Shown here: positions 8,126 to 17,222 of the stretch, piece by piece | Position numbering within the stretch: position 1 is the stretch's first letter | Layout of the letters: each line of letters opens with the position of its first letter | NCBI RefSeq assembly: GCF_005938085.1 | Contig: NZ_SMZK01000001.1 | Span: 992,001 to 1,056,000, forward strand | Direction of reading: 5' to 3' | Source: Haloterrigena sp. H1 | Lineage (GTDB): Archaea > Halobacteriota > Halobacteria > Halobacteriales > Natrialbaceae | Length of the DNA stretch: 64,000 nt | The notes under the pieces: model-generated | Databases searched by the model: none | Told to the model about the DNA's origin: nothing | The model's input: the letters and a program-made list of their open reading frames with translations, nothing else | Program-made: the position numbers and the translations under genes

Positions 8126-8986
8126 CTATATCGAGAACGAAAGCTCGAGGGCGACGCGTCCGACGATAAACGCCAGTGCAGCGAGAAACATCCCGTATTT
8201 GAGATGTGATTGGCCGGCGGTCGGGTTCTCGAAGCTCTCGTAGGCGGCGACTAGCATGATGGCATCAGCAGGTGCGACGACGAGCAAATATGCGACGCCG
8301 AACTCCGCGCGCAGATACGGAATCGGACTGGCGACGACGGCCGCTACGAGCAACACGGCTGCAGTGGCGAGTGCGCGCCGTTCTCCGATCGCGATCGGAA
8401 GGGTGTGCAGTCCCTCCTCGCGATCCCCTTCGATATCCTCGACGTCTTTGATGATCTCCCGGGTCAGCGTTGCGATCGCCGCGAGCACGAACAACACGAT
8501 TGCCGGGCCGACCTCGCCGCCGTCGATCGCGGCAGCACCAAAGAGAAACGTGCTGCCGACCAGATAGGCGACGAGTGCGTTGCCCAATCCGGGCAGTCCC
8601 TTGAAAAACTCGGTGTACGCGACCAACGCGAGGAGATTGACGGTCGCGATCCCGATCGCCAATCGCGGCAGTGTCAGTGCGAGGACGATCGCGCCGGCAA
8701 AGAGAGCGACGCTAAAGGCCAGCGCACCGCGTGGGCTCACTGCCCCGCGGGGGATCGCCCTGTCGGGCTGGTTGATCCGATCGATTTCCCGATCGAAGTA
8801 GTCGTTGATCGCGTTTCCCGCACCGACTGCAAGCCCCGTCGCCGCGACCGCAGTGACGACCGCCATCGGCTCCTCGGACACGCCGCCGGCGACGAACGAT
8901 CCGATGAACGTCAACACGCTCGCTGCGATGACGTTTACCGGCCGCGTCAACTCGAGCAACCCACGACCCGTCTCGCCGACTGTCAT
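8126..8986 (-). CDS. UbiA-family prenyltransferase, probable digeranylgeranylglyceryl phosphate synthase
   Basis: A 286-residue integral membrane protein with about eight transmembrane helices. It carries both UbiA aspartate motifs: NAINDYFDREIDRIN (first Asp-rich motif, about residues 57-71) and KDVEDIEGDREEG (second, about 160-172). In archaea this family adds the second geranylgeranyl chain to geranylgeranylglyceryl phosphate, a core step of ether-lipid synthesis. Length and the PDRAIPRGAVS segment fit that enzyme. Other UbiA members (menaquinone, heme) cannot be fully excluded. It is monocistronic, with repeat A4 upstream. Confidence 0.85.
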   Translation of the reverse strand: MTVGETGRGLLELTRPVNVIAASVLTFIGSFVAGGVSEEPMAVVTAVAATGLAVGAGNAINDYFDREIDRINQPDRAIPRGAVSPRGALAFSVALFAGAIVLALTLPRLAIGIATVNLLALVAYTEFFKGLPGLGNALVAYLVGSTFLFGAAAIDGGEVGPAIVLFVLAAIATLTREIIKDVEDIEGDREEGLHTLPIAIGERRALATAAVLLVAAVVASPIPYLRAEFGVAYLLVVAPADAIMLVAAYESFENPTAGQSHLKYGMFLAALAFIVGRVALELSFSI

Positions 8987-9086
8987 ACACGAGGATGGTC
9001 ATGGACACTGGTTAAACGGTGCGATCCACCGCGCGGCGGCAGCGCCGACTCTGGCTGCCTCTCTAGAACAGACCGCTATTCGATCG

Positions 9087-9199
9087 TCATACTACCGGAC
9101 AGCAGTCAGTGCGATGTCGATCGCGAAAGCCGTCCGTCTCCGATGGCGATGGACGCGTCCGAACGATCGATCTTCAAATAGTTCTGTCCGGTCATATCA
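9087..9199. repeat. Dispersed palindrome, family A, copy A4 (inverted orientation)
   Basis: TCATACTACCGGACAGCAGT at the left equals the reverse complement of the usual right arm. TAGTTCTGTCCGGTCATATC at the right equals the usual left arm. The element is therefore reversed relative to A1-A3. It lies between the UbiA start and a 60-residue gene. Confidence 0.7.
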
Positions 9200-9236
9200 G
9201 TAGAACTGAATGCCGATCCGCTCCGGGAACAGCGTC

Positions 9237-9419
9237 TCAGCGCCACTCCTCGAGATCACAGAGCAGTTCCCCCTCGACGGCGAGCCATTTGCTCACCCGC
9301 TCGTCGCCGCTTGCGTCCGCGGGGACAGCGGTCCAGACGTCCTCCTCGTCGGCCAGCAACTCGAGTGGCGTCGTGTCGGACTGCACTTCGCCTGGTATCG
9401 GGGCCTCGGCTTCCGTCAT
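9237..9419 (-). CDS. Small haloarchaeal protein of unknown function (DUF7511-like)
   Basis: 60 residues, very acidic, with the segment EDVWTAVPADASGDERVSKW and a terminal LLCDLEEWR. I recall short conserved haloarchaeal proteins with this VWT...PADA...DERV pattern but no known function. No membrane segment, signal or metal motif is visible. The stop at 9237 is 38 bases from repeat A4. Confidence 0.6.
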   Translation of the reverse strand: MTEAEAPIPGEVQSDTTPLELLADEEDVWTAVPADASGDERVSKWLAVEGELLCDLEEWR

Positions 9420-9533
9420 GATCTATGCCGCTCTTGGAATCTCGTCCCAAAGATCCCCGTCGGTGATTGTCATTGGCTGAAAATCACCGATAGTACGTGT
9501 GTCTCTCCCTGTCGGAACCAGTGAAAATCGAGT

Positions 9534-9541
9534 GACTTATA
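9534..9541 (+). promoter_or_regulatory. TATA box of tRNA-Arg
   Basis: ACTTATAC lies about 30 bases before the tRNA 5' end, the expected distance for an archaeal promoter with a few leader bases. Confidence 0.55.
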
Positions 9542-9567
9542 CGCACCCATCGGAAACAAATCGGTGA

Positions 9568-9641
9568 GGGCGCTTAGCTCAGTCTGGACAGAGTACTTGG
9601 CTTCGGACCAAGCTGTCGCGGGTTCAAATCCTGCAGCGCCC
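9568..9641 (+). tRNA. tRNA-Arg (anticodon TCG)
   Basis: A 74-nt cloverleaf. The acceptor stem GGGCGCT pairs with AGCGCCC. The D arm is GCTC...GAGT. The anticodon arm CTTGG-CTTCGGA-CCAAG puts TCG at positions 34-36, reading CGA arginine codons. The T arm is GCGGG-TTCAAAT-CCTGC. No intron and no encoded CCA are seen, as is usual in haloarchaea. Confidence 0.96.
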
Positions 9642-9719
9642 ATTCGTTTTCCGAACGATCCACAGTTATCGGACGACAATTCCTCAGAAAGGATGTTCAA
9701 TGTGGACTGCGAAGAGCCG

Positions 9720-11009
9720 TCAGTCTTCGGACGAAATCTGTGTCGGCGCATCCGGTGCAGGCGCCGGCGGTTCGTGGGTCCCGAACTCCGGATGCGTCTC
9801 TTCCATCCACACATACACGATTGTGCCGGAGGCGAACATCAGGACGGCGGTCATGTAGAAGGCGGCCTCGAGGTTCACGAACTCCATCGAGAGGCCGATC
9901 AGGATCGCACCGACGCCGTAGCCGGCGTCGCGCCACATCCGATAGACGCCCATGCCGGCCGACCGCCACGTTGGGTGGGCCGCGTCGCTCGGGACCGTCA
10001 TCAGGTTCGGGTACAGCAGCGCCATGCCAAGCCCGGAAACGGCGGCCAGGACCGCCCAGGGGAGGTAGCTATCGACGAACACCATTCCGAGGACCCCCGC
10101 TCCGGCGAGGAACATCCCCGCAACGACCGGTGGGCGGCGACCGATACGGTCGGCGAGGCCGCCGGTCCCGATCTGGAGAAAGTACATCGCGCTGTGGACG
10201 CCGACGACGACGCCGACGGCCTCGATCGCGAGGTTCTGGTTCGTGAGATAGAGCGGGACGGCGATCCAGAACAGCGTATCGACGAAATTCTCGATGTGGC
10301 CGGCCTGCGCCGCCGCGAACAGCGTCTTGTCACCGTAGGTCGCACGCTTCAGGACCTCCTCGAACGGGAGGTTCGCGTCGTGGTGGTCCTCGTCACCCTC
10401 GAGGTGTGCGAGCTGGACCGTCTCTGTGATGAGAAACACCGCGATCAGGAATGCGAGCACCACGACGGCGGCCATGAAGTAGAACGGCTCCGGGCGGAGA
10501 CTCGTCTGACCGGCGATAACGCCAGTGAGCCACGCACCGACGGCAACGCCGGTGTAGCCGAAGGCCTCGTCGATGCCGACGGCGAGGCCGCGCTGGTCGG
10601 GGCTGGCGAGGTCGATCTTGGCGTTGATCGCCATGCTCCAGGTCAGCGCCTGGTTGATCCCCAGTAAGACGTTCCCGGCGGTGATCCACCACCAGTTGGG
10701 GGCGAAGATGAGGATCACCGGGATCGGCAGCGCGGTGAGCCAGCCGGCGACGAGCACCGGCTTGCGCCCGTACTCCTCGCCCCACTTGCCGGCGTAGAGG
10801 TTGAGCAGCGCCTTGACGAAGCCAAAGGAGACGACGAACGAGCCGATGACGAAAAACGACTCGACGCCGAGGACGTCCTCGCCCAGGACGGGGACAACGG
10901 TACGCTCCGACCCGATCGTCAACCCGGTCGCGAACACCAGCAGAACGTGTAGCGAGAACTGTCCGAGGTGTTCTCGGATACCTTGGGTCGGCTCGGTGGT
11001 CTCACTCAT
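9720..11009 (-). CDS. Major facilitator superfamily transporter
   Basis: A 429-residue protein with about 12 transmembrane helices in two halves. The MFS loop 2-3 signature appears as YAGKWGEEYGRKPVLVAGW near residue 70, and the matching C-terminal-half loop is GTGGLADRIGRRPPVVAGM. A QALTWSMAINAKIDL stretch lies in helix 4-5. The hydrophilic tail is rich in Pro and Ala. The substrate is not evident; the overall look is that of a drug/metabolite:H+ antiporter-like MFS member. ATG at 11009 is chosen over GTG five codons upstream. It is divergent from the HTH_10 regulator at 11199, which may control it. Confidence 0.88.
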   Translation of the reverse strand: MSETTEPTQGIREHLGQFSLHVLLVFATGLTIGSERTVVPVLGEDVLGVESFFVIGSFVVSFGFVKALLNLYAGKWGEEYGRKPVLVAGWLTALPIPVILIFAPNWWWITAGNVLLGINQALTWSMAINAKIDLASPDQRGLAVGIDEAFGYTGVAVGAWLTGVIAGQTSLRPEPFYFMAAVVVLAFLIAVFLITETVQLAHLEGDEDHHDANLPFEEVLKRATYGDKTLFAAAQAGHIENFVDTLFWIAVPLYLTNQNLAIEAVGVVVGVHSAMYFLQIGTGGLADRIGRRPPVVAGMFLAGAGVLGMVFVDSYLPWAVLAAVSGLGMALLYPNLMTVPSDAAHPTWRSAGMGVYRMWRDAGYGVGAILIGLSMEFVNLEAAFYMTAVLMFASGTIVYVWMEETHPEFGTHEPPAPAPDAPTQISSED

Positions 11010-11198
11010 GGATTCTGCGGCCACACAACAGGTGTCGTCGAACGCGCTCGGAGTAGGTCCTGTTCGTTCGCAGTCGTCGGTTCCTCTCGCTCGAGTTCGC
11101 GTCGGTCATTCGTGCTCACTCGTACGGACTAGCATCGAATATAGACACTGCCGGTCATGACCGGCACTGTTACCTGGCTGCCGACCGAAGACCGCGGT

Positions 11199-11933
11199 AT
11201 GAGCCTGTACGAGGCCTCGTTCCGGGTCAAACACGAGTGTCCTTACCGAGAGATTTCGGAACGCCACCCAGATCTCACGATCCGCGAGTGGTACCTGAGC
11301 GACTGTCAGGTCCTGGAGATCACGTCCCCGGAGACCCCGACGGACGACCTTCTCGCAGAGATCGACGCGCTGGGATCGATTCTCCACCGGTCGGTCGACG
11401 ACACCGGACTGCACGTCGTCACGCAGGCGTGTCTCTGTTCGCTCGAGGAGTCGATCATCGACCGGTTCGAGGCGAACAACTGTCTGTATCAGCCGCCGAC
11501 GGTTCACCGGCAGGGCTGGGAACACTACACGGTGATCGCGTTCAACGAGGCCGACGTACGGGCCCTCATCCAGGACCTCGAGGCTGACCGGGACATCGAC
11601 GTGCTCTCGAAGACGGCGATCACGGAACAGGCAATCCCTCACAGCATGCTGGCTCCGGTCGACCGACTTTTCGAGGACCTGACCGAGCGACAGCTGGCGG
11701 CGATCCGACTGGCCCTCGAGAGCGGCTACTACGAGCAACCGCGACAGACGTCGCTGCGTGAGTTGGCCGAGCGGACGGCCGTCGCCCGGTCGACGTACGA
11801 GGAACACCTCCGGAAGGCGGAGAACAAGCTGCTGACGAACGCTGGCGAGTTCCTGCGGCTGGTGACCGCGACGGCTGTGGGCGATCCACTGCAGGTCGAC
11901 CAGTCGGAGCCGCCCGAGCAGTGCGCCGACTGA
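11199..11933 (+). CDS. HTH_10 (bacterio-opsin activator-like) transcriptional regulator
   Basis: 244 residues. The C-terminal HTH_10 domain covers about residues 165-225: LTERQLAAIRLALESGYYEQPR, then SLRELAERTAVARSTYEEHLRKAENKLL. This pattern (GYYexPR...tl.elA..l.is.st..eHLr.aE.k) is the diagnostic DNA-binding motif of the haloarchaeal Bat family. The N-terminal 160 residues are an unassigned sensor-like domain containing three Cys (CPY, SDCQV, QACLCS), so metal or redox sensing is possible. Start ATG at 11199 fits related proteins. Divergent from the MFS gene; its stop codon is the first base triplet of repeat A2. Confidence 0.85.
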   Translation: MSLYEASFRVKHECPYREISERHPDLTIREWYLSDCQVLEITSPETPTDDLLAEIDALGSILHRSVDDTGLHVVTQACLCSLEESIIDRFEANNCLYQPPTVHRQGWEHYTVIAFNEADVRALIQDLEADRDIDVLSKTAITEQAIPHSMLAPVDRLFEDLTERQLAAIRLALESGYYEQPRQTSLRELAERTAVARSTYEEHLRKAENKLLTNAGEFLRLVTATAVGDPLQVDQSEPPEQCAD

Positions 11934-12043
11934 TACTGCCGGACAGAACGACGTGACGCCGGTCGCGTGTATGCGGCCGTCCCCGCAGGTGAGGTCCGCA
12001 AATTCGCGACCGGCGTCGTATTGACTGCTGTCCAGTAATATGA
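11931..12043. repeat. Dispersed palindrome, family A, copy A2
   Basis: Left arm TGATACTGCCGGACAGAACG, right arm TTGACTGCTGTCCAGTAATA, with inner GCGGCCGTCCCCGC and TCGCGACCGGCGTC pairing GACGCCGGTCGCG. The first three bases are the stop codon TGA of the HTH_10 gene. The right end abuts copy C3. Confidence 0.85.
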
Positions 12044-12125
12044 GACGGACTCCTGTCAGTGGGTGCCGGCCAGCCGCGACCCGCACTGCGGTCGGGCCGG
12101 GACATCGGGACAGCAGACCGTGTGA
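12042..12125. repeat. Dispersed palindrome, family C, copy C3
   Basis: Left arm GAGACGGACTCCTGTCAGTG, right arm GACATCGGGACAGCAGACCG, centre GCCGCGACCCGCACTGCGGT. It directly follows A2 with almost no spacer, making a tandem of two palindromes between the convergent regulator and histidine kinase genes. Confidence 0.75.
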
Positions 12126-12166
12126 CGGCTGCCAATTAACCCGACTCGAGGCCGATCACGCACGGC

Positions 12167-14308
12167 TCACGTCGACCGGACGCCGGCCTCACGGTCGGAG
12201 GCGGTACCGACTGCTGGCAGGGTAAACGAAAACGTCGCGCCCTCGCCGGGTTCGGAGTCGACCCAGATCTCGCCGCCGTGGCGTTCGATGATCCGCTCAC
12301 AGAGCGCGAGCCCGATGCCCGTGCCGCTGTGGGTTTCGCGGCTGTGGAGCCGCTGGAACACCTCGAAGACCCGCTCCTGTTCGTCGGAGTCGATGCCGAT
12401 CCCGTTGTCGGCGATGGAGATCGTCCATGTCGTTCCATCTTGCTCGGCCGATACGTGTACGCGAGGGGCGTCTTCGCCGCTGTACTTGATCGCGTTCGAC
12501 AGCAGGTTCTGGAACACCTGGCGCAACTGCCCGTCGTCGCCCTCGACGCGAGGGAGGTCTTCGGCCGTGATCTCGGCACCGTGTTCGTCGATTTTCATCC
12601 GCAGGTTCTTGCGCACGTCCTCGAGCACGGTCTCGAGGTCGACCGGCTCGAACGGGTCGCCCCGCGTCTCGACTCGGGAGTACTGGAGCAGGCCGTCGAT
12701 CATCTCGCGCATCCGCTCGGCCCCGTCGACGGCGAACGCGAGGAACTCCTGGCCGTCCTCGTCGAGGTCGTCGCCGTATCGGCTTTCGATCAGCTGCAGG
12801 TAACTCGAGACCATCCGCAGCGGTTCCTGCAGGTCGTGGGAGGCTGCGTAGGCGAACTGCTCTAAGCGCTCGTTTGACTCCTCGAGATCGGCGACGAGGT
12901 CCTCGAGCTCAGTCCGGTACTGCTGGCGCTCGATCGCTTCGGCGAGGACGTTCGCGACGCTCTGGATGAACGTGATGTCTTCGTCGGTGAACTGTTGCGG
13001 GTCGGTGTCGTGCGTGGCGAGGATCCCCCACGGGTCGTCGACCGAGCCGATGATGGTGCTGATGCCGCTGCGAACGTCGTGATTCGTTAGCAATGCGGGG
13101 CCGCTGAACCGCTCGTCCGTCTCGAGGTCTTCGACGACGATCGGCCGATCCTGCTCGAGGGTGTAAGCGGCCTGGGAGTTGGCTTCGACGGCCGCTACCG
13201 TCGCCGTTCCGACGAGTCCGTCGTCCCAGCCGACGCCCTGGCGGAGCAAGAGGTCCTCGCCGACGTCGTCGAGATCGAGCACTTTGGCGTAGTCGGTGTC
13301 GAGGACGGTCGCTATCTGTCGGCTCGCGTCGTGCATGAGTTCGTCAAGGTCGTCCGTCTCGAGGGCGAGCTGGCCGAGATCCGCGACGACCTGTTGCTGG
13401 TGGGCCCGCTGTTCGAGTTCGCGTTCGCGCGCCATGCGCTCGGAGACGTCGCGTCCGATGCCCGTAAGCACCGGCTCGCCGTCGAGGGTTTCGACTCTCG
13501 AGGCGGCGAACTCGTAGGGAATCCGCTCGCCACTGCTGGTGCGCAACGTCGCCTCGATTTGGACGCTCCCCGTTTCGAAGCCCTCGGCGATCGCGGCCGT
13601 GACGCGGTCGTGATCGTCCTCGTCGATGGCGTCTACAGCAGTCAGCGACGCGAGCTCCGATTCCGAGTAGCCCGTCACCTCACGGAGGCTCTCGTTCCAC
13701 CGGCGGACCGTGCCGTCGGGGTCCAGCACGTAGAAGATGTCGTCGATGGCGTCGAGCACGCGGTCGGTGTAGGCCCGATAGTGCTCGAGGCGCTGGTTCG
13801 ACGCTGCGAGCTTCTTGTTGGCCTCCTCGAGTCGGGTGACCGTCTCCTCGAGTTCCGTCTGCGTGGCTTCCAGCACCTGGTTGCGCTCCTCGAGTTCGCG
13901 CGTGCGGGTTTCGGCCTTTGCATCGTGGATGCCGGCGGCGAAGCCGGCGACAGTGGCGAGTGCCGTCAGAATGAGGATCGTCGACAACTCGCTGACTGCC
14001 TCGCCGGGTTGGAGGCTGTAGACGACGATGACGACGGCCATCACTGCGAAGCCGCTGAGACACCAGCCTGCGATCGTCGTGTAGAACACGGGGTCGATGT
14101 CGAACGTGGTCAACCGATAGCCTCCAGAGAGAAGGACGGCCCCGGGGCCGGCGATGAGCAACGCGGTGATGAGCACGTTGCCAAGCGGCGTCCCCCCTGT
14201 AAGCTCGGCGAGTGCCAGCCCTGTTGCGAGCCCGACATAGAGTATGCCAAGGACGACGACGAGACGCCGTCCACCGACGACCGAGAGCGTACGGTTCCAG
14301 GAACCCAC
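12167..14308 (-). CDS. Membrane-bound PAS/GAF sensor histidine kinase
   Basis: 713 residues from a GTG at 14308. Four N-terminal transmembrane helices (about 14-110) lead to a coiled coil (about 115-160), a PAS domain (about 165-285; AIDDIFYVLDPDGTVRRWNE), a GAF domain (about 300-445) and a HisKA domain with the phospho-acceptor in AYAASHDLQEPLRMVSSY. The HATPase follows with intact N box (LLSNAIKYS), G1 (DNGIGID) and G2 (GTGIGLALCERI). All catalytic boxes are present, so it should be an active kinase. No response regulator is adjacent, as is common in haloarchaea. It lies 122 bases downstream of a BCCT transporter in the same direction, which hints at a shared transcript or an osmolyte link. 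Confidence 0.92.
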   Translation of the reverse strand: MGSWNRTLSVVGGRRLVVVLGILYVGLATGLALAELTGGTPLGNVLITALLIAGPGAVLLSGGYRLTTFDIDPVFYTTIAGWCLSGFAVMAVVIVVYSLQPGEAVSELSTILILTALATVAGFAAGIHDAKAETRTRELEERNQVLEATQTELEETVTRLEEANKKLAASNQRLEHYRAYTDRVLDAIDDIFYVLDPDGTVRRWNESLREVTGYSESELASLTAVDAIDEDDHDRVTAAIAEGFETGSVQIEATLRTSSGERIPYEFAASRVETLDGEPVLTGIGRDVSERMARERELEQRAHQQQVVADLGQLALETDDLDELMHDASRQIATVLDTDYAKVLDLDDVGEDLLLRQGVGWDDGLVGTATVAAVEANSQAAYTLEQDRPIVVEDLETDERFSGPALLTNHDVRSGISTIIGSVDDPWGILATHDTDPQQFTDEDITFIQSVANVLAEAIERQQYRTELEDLVADLEESNERLEQFAYAASHDLQEPLRMVSSYLQLIESRYGDDLDEDGQEFLAFAVDGAERMREMIDGLLQYSRVETRGDPFEPVDLETVLEDVRKNLRMKIDEHGAEITAEDLPRVEGDDGQLRQVFQNLLSNAIKYSGEDAPRVHVSAEQDGTTWTISIADNGIGIDSDEQERVFEVFQRLHSRETHSGTGIGLALCERIIERHGGEIWVDSEPGEGATFSFTLPAVGTASDREAGVRST

Positions 14309-14430
14309 TGTCCCTATTCGGGCGACGATGACTATTAGAATTGTGCCGTCTGGTATGACAGTTCAAATGGTTCTGCCCAGCAGTATCAGTCGTCGTTCCG
14401 GACGCAGAACGGCCCGAATCCGATGATCGA

Positions 14431-16020
14431 CTAGTCGTCGTCGGTGACGCTCCGGGTCGCCGGCTGTGGCCGGGTCGGCTGTGGATCCGGTTGGGCCGTC
14501 TCGTCGTCGTGGACGTACTCCCGAGCGACGACGTAACTGCCATACAGGACGAGCAACAGGAACAGCGAGAACGGAAGCGCCATGGTCACCGAGAGCGACT
14601 CGATGGCGCTGAACTCCTCGAGTCGGAGCGACATCATGCCGAAGACTGCCAGTAGGCCGCCCCACCACGCGCGGTTTCGCGGGTTCGGGTTCTCGTCGCC
14701 GAGCGTGATCGCCGAGATCATAAAGACCGCCGAGTCGAGCGACGTGATGATGTAGCCGGCGATAATGAAGGCGAACAGCACCGCAAGCACCGTGCCAAAC
14801 GGCGTGATCTGCAGCGCTTTCGCGATCGCTGCGGGGTTACCCGCCGACGCCATCGCCTCGGCGACCGGTCCCTGATAGCCCGGCGCGAGCACCCAGCCAC
14901 CGATGAGCCCGTGCTGGATCCAGGTGAAGACCGTCGGGACCACGACGAGCACGGCGAACATCTCCCGGATGGTCCGCCCCTTCGAGACGCGGGCGACGAA
15001 GCTTCCGACGAAGATGCTCCAGGCGGCCCACCAGGCCCACCAGAAGCCGGTCCAGTTGGCCGCCCAGTTACCGTCAGCGTTTGGCGCCGTGTATAGCGTC
15101 AGGCGGAACATCTCGCTGAGCCAGACGCCCGTCGCGTCCAGACTCAACTCGAGCATGTAGAGGCTCGGCCCGACGACGGCGAGCACGGCCATCGCGACGC
15201 CGATGAGGACCACCGTCGCGCGGGCCGCGTTGCGGATGCCCTTCCGCAGCCCGAGCCAGACGTCGCCGAGGAAGACGATCCCGATGAGCGCGAACACGAC
15301 GTAGGTCAGGATCGTCGCGTCGAGCCCGAACACTCGGCCGAGGATCGCCGACATCGTCTGTGCGCTAAAGCCGAGCGTGGTCGAAATGCCGCCGATCGTG
15401 GCGATCAGCGCCGCCAGATCGACCAACCAGTAGAGGCCGGGGATCCGATCCTCGTCGACGACGCCGGCGAGCATCGAGCTGATCTTGTAGTCACCGACGC
15501 CGTCGGTGTAGACGACGATCCCGAAGGCGATCGCGACGGGGAGATACCACATCGCCAGTCCCGGGAACACCTCGTGGATGAACATGAAGGCCAGCGCCAT
15601 CGCCTCGACGGATGCCCCCTGGACGGGGGCCGGCTCCGGCGGCGGGTGCTGGACGATCGAGATCGGCTCCGCGACGCCCCAGATGAGCACTGAGGCACCG
15701 AATCCGACGGTAAATACCATCGCCAACCACGAGAAGAGATCAAATTCCGGCTCGGCATCGGGTCCGCCGATACGGAGCCGCCCATATTGCGAGGCCGTGA
15801 AGGCGATCACGGCCGCGAGCAAGACGAACCCCAGCAAGATGAACCACCAGCCGAAGTAGGTAAGGATCCATCCTTTCGCGCCAGTGAGTGCGCTACTCAG
15901 CAGCGACGGCCGCGCCAGTCCGAGCCCACCGAGTGCGAGCATCACGGCCATCGTCACGACGAAGAGGACGCGTTCGGCCCGTGTGGCATCCTCGAGCCCG
16001 AAGACCGTCCCCACGTTCAT
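14431..16020 (-). CDS. BCCT-family transporter (glycine betaine/choline/carnitine type)
   Basis: A 529-residue, 12-helix sodium- or proton-coupled importer of compatible solutes. The family signature in helix 8 is seen as NWTGFWWAWWAAWSIFVGSF, and the aromatic-rich region and FGASVLIWGVAEP in the early helices match BCCT proteins. An acidic cytosolic loop and a Pro/Gln-rich C-terminal tail may sense ionic strength, as in BetP, but that is inference. Start ATG at 16020 is clear. In a halophile it would import betaine or a relative. Confidence 0.93.
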   Translation of the reverse strand: MNVGTVFGLEDATRAERVLFVVTMAVMLALGGLGLARPSLLSSALTGAKGWILTYFGWWFILLGFVLLAAVIAFTASQYGRLRIGGPDAEPEFDLFSWLAMVFTVGFGASVLIWGVAEPISIVQHPPPEPAPVQGASVEAMALAFMFIHEVFPGLAMWYLPVAIAFGIVVYTDGVGDYKISSMLAGVVDEDRIPGLYWLVDLAALIATIGGISTTLGFSAQTMSAILGRVFGLDATILTYVVFALIGIVFLGDVWLGLRKGIRNAARATVVLIGVAMAVLAVVGPSLYMLELSLDATGVWLSEMFRLTLYTAPNADGNWAANWTGFWWAWWAAWSIFVGSFVARVSKGRTIREMFAVLVVVPTVFTWIQHGLIGGWVLAPGYQGPVAEAMASAGNPAAIAKALQITPFGTVLAVLFAFIIAGYIITSLDSAVFMISAITLGDENPNPRNRAWWGGLLAVFGMMSLRLEEFSAIESLSVTMALPFSLFLLLVLYGSYVVAREYVHDDETAQPDPQPTRPQPATRSVTDDD

Positions 16021-16354
16021 CGTTCGACCCTGCCGATACCGCTGCCGTCTTCACGACAATCGAGCGACTGCGTGACGTTGCTACTCACAGGTCTGTGAGT
16101 CACCATCAGATGTGTCTCGGATTCCACCACTAGCCACTCAAGTGCTCTTTGTCTCGAGCGCCGCTACAGTGATGATACCACACGCAGTGGATGGTTTGCG
16201 TTCGGAACCCGTCTAACCCGCGCTTTGTCGTTCGATCGGTGTGCAGTGCCTGTCAGTGGCTACGACAGTCTTCGCGTCGGCCTGCCGGAGCGGTGGCCCG
16301 AATCGGATTGCCGTCGGACCCGAAGTTAAGACACTGGCGTTCCTACCCGGACGC
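16021..16354. other. Divergent intergenic region with a degenerate family-B repeat
   Basis: It holds the promoters of the BCCT gene (left) and the NRDE gene (right; GTTAAGA near 16326 would give a leaderless GTG start). The stretch GATCGGTGTGCAGTGCCTGT and CAGTGGCTACGACAG (about 16226-16267) matches the right arm of family-B palindromes. The left arm near 16165 is weak. No gene is supported here. Confidence 0.55.
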
Positions 16355-17158
16355 GTGTGTACGCTCACGCTCGCTTGGCAGGTCTTTGATGACGCGCCGG
16401 TCACGGTTGCGGCCAACCGTGACGAAATGGTCGACCGGAAGTCGCTTCCGCCTGCCGTCTACAACGACCAACCGCTGGTCATCGCGCCACAGGATGCCGA
16501 AGCAGGCGGCACGTGGATCGGCTACAACGAGTTCGGCGTCTTCGTCGGCCTCACGAACAAGTGGACCGACGCCGATCTGGCCGGCGAGCGCTCGCGTGGC
16601 CTGCTCGTCGCGGACATCCTCGAGGCCCGCTCCGCTGCCGATGCGAAAGCGATTGTCGAAGCGGCGACCGACGCCGACGAGTACAGCGGCTTCTATCTCG
16701 TCGCCGCCGACGCGACGGACGCGTTCTGTTACCAGTGGGACGGCACGCTCTCGCTGACCGCGTTCGAGCCGGGCATCCACGTCGTCGTCAACGTCGCCGT
16801 CGACGACGACATCGACATTCCCGAGCGTCGGGCCGAGATCGGCCGCGAGCAGGCCGACGACGCGAACGCGCTTCGCGAGGTGCTGACGGCTCAACCAGAC
16901 GAGACGGCGATGGACTGGCTCGAGCGAGCGAGCGACGTCCTCGGCGACCACGAGTACGGTGCCTGCGTCCACGAGAACGGATACGGGACCCAGTCGTCGT
17001 CACTGCTCGCGCTCGGCCCCGACATAGAATACCACGCCTTCGCGCCGGGACCGCCCTGTCGAACGAGCTATGATGAGGTCGACCTCGCGATCGGCAACGG
17101 ACCTGAGAGCGACGGCACCGTGGTCGAATCGACAGTCGACGACGAAAGGCACATTTAA
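16355..17158 (+). CDS. NRDE/TANGO2-family protein
   Basis: 267 residues beginning at a GTG, giving the N terminus V-C-T-L-T-L-A-W. Cys2 followed by the AANRDE motif (about residues 21-26) is the hallmark of the NRDE (TANGO2) family, which resembles Ntn-type Cys hydrolases. Further conserved blocks are GGTWIGYNEFGVFVGLTNK, SRGLLV and GTQSSSLLAL. TANGO2 is linked to heme and lipid handling in eukaryotes; the archaeal role is not established. A start 38 codons upstream would bury Cys2, so the GTG at 16355 is preferred. Confidence 0.85.
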   Translation: MCTLTLAWQVFDDAPVTVAANRDEMVDRKSLPPAVYNDQPLVIAPQDAEAGGTWIGYNEFGVFVGLTNKWTDADLAGERSRGLLVADILEARSAADAKAIVEAATDADEYSGFYLVAADATDAFCYQWDGTLSLTAFEPGIHVVVNVAVDDDIDIPERRAEIGREQADDANALREVLTAQPDETAMDWLERASDVLGDHEYGACVHENGYGTQSSSLLALGPDIEYHAFAPGPPCRTSYDEVDLAIGNGPESDGTVVESTVDDERHI

Positions 17159-17222
17159 GCGGCTCGCCCACGCTTGGGTGTAGTATGGACGCACTCCTGC
17201 CTGTAGCGACGCGCACGGCGAG

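Noticed and set aside
9420..9475. A 16-codon minus-strand frame (MTITDGDLWDEIPRAA) upstream of the 60-residue gene
   Set aside because: Could be a leader peptide or chance; nothing supports translation.
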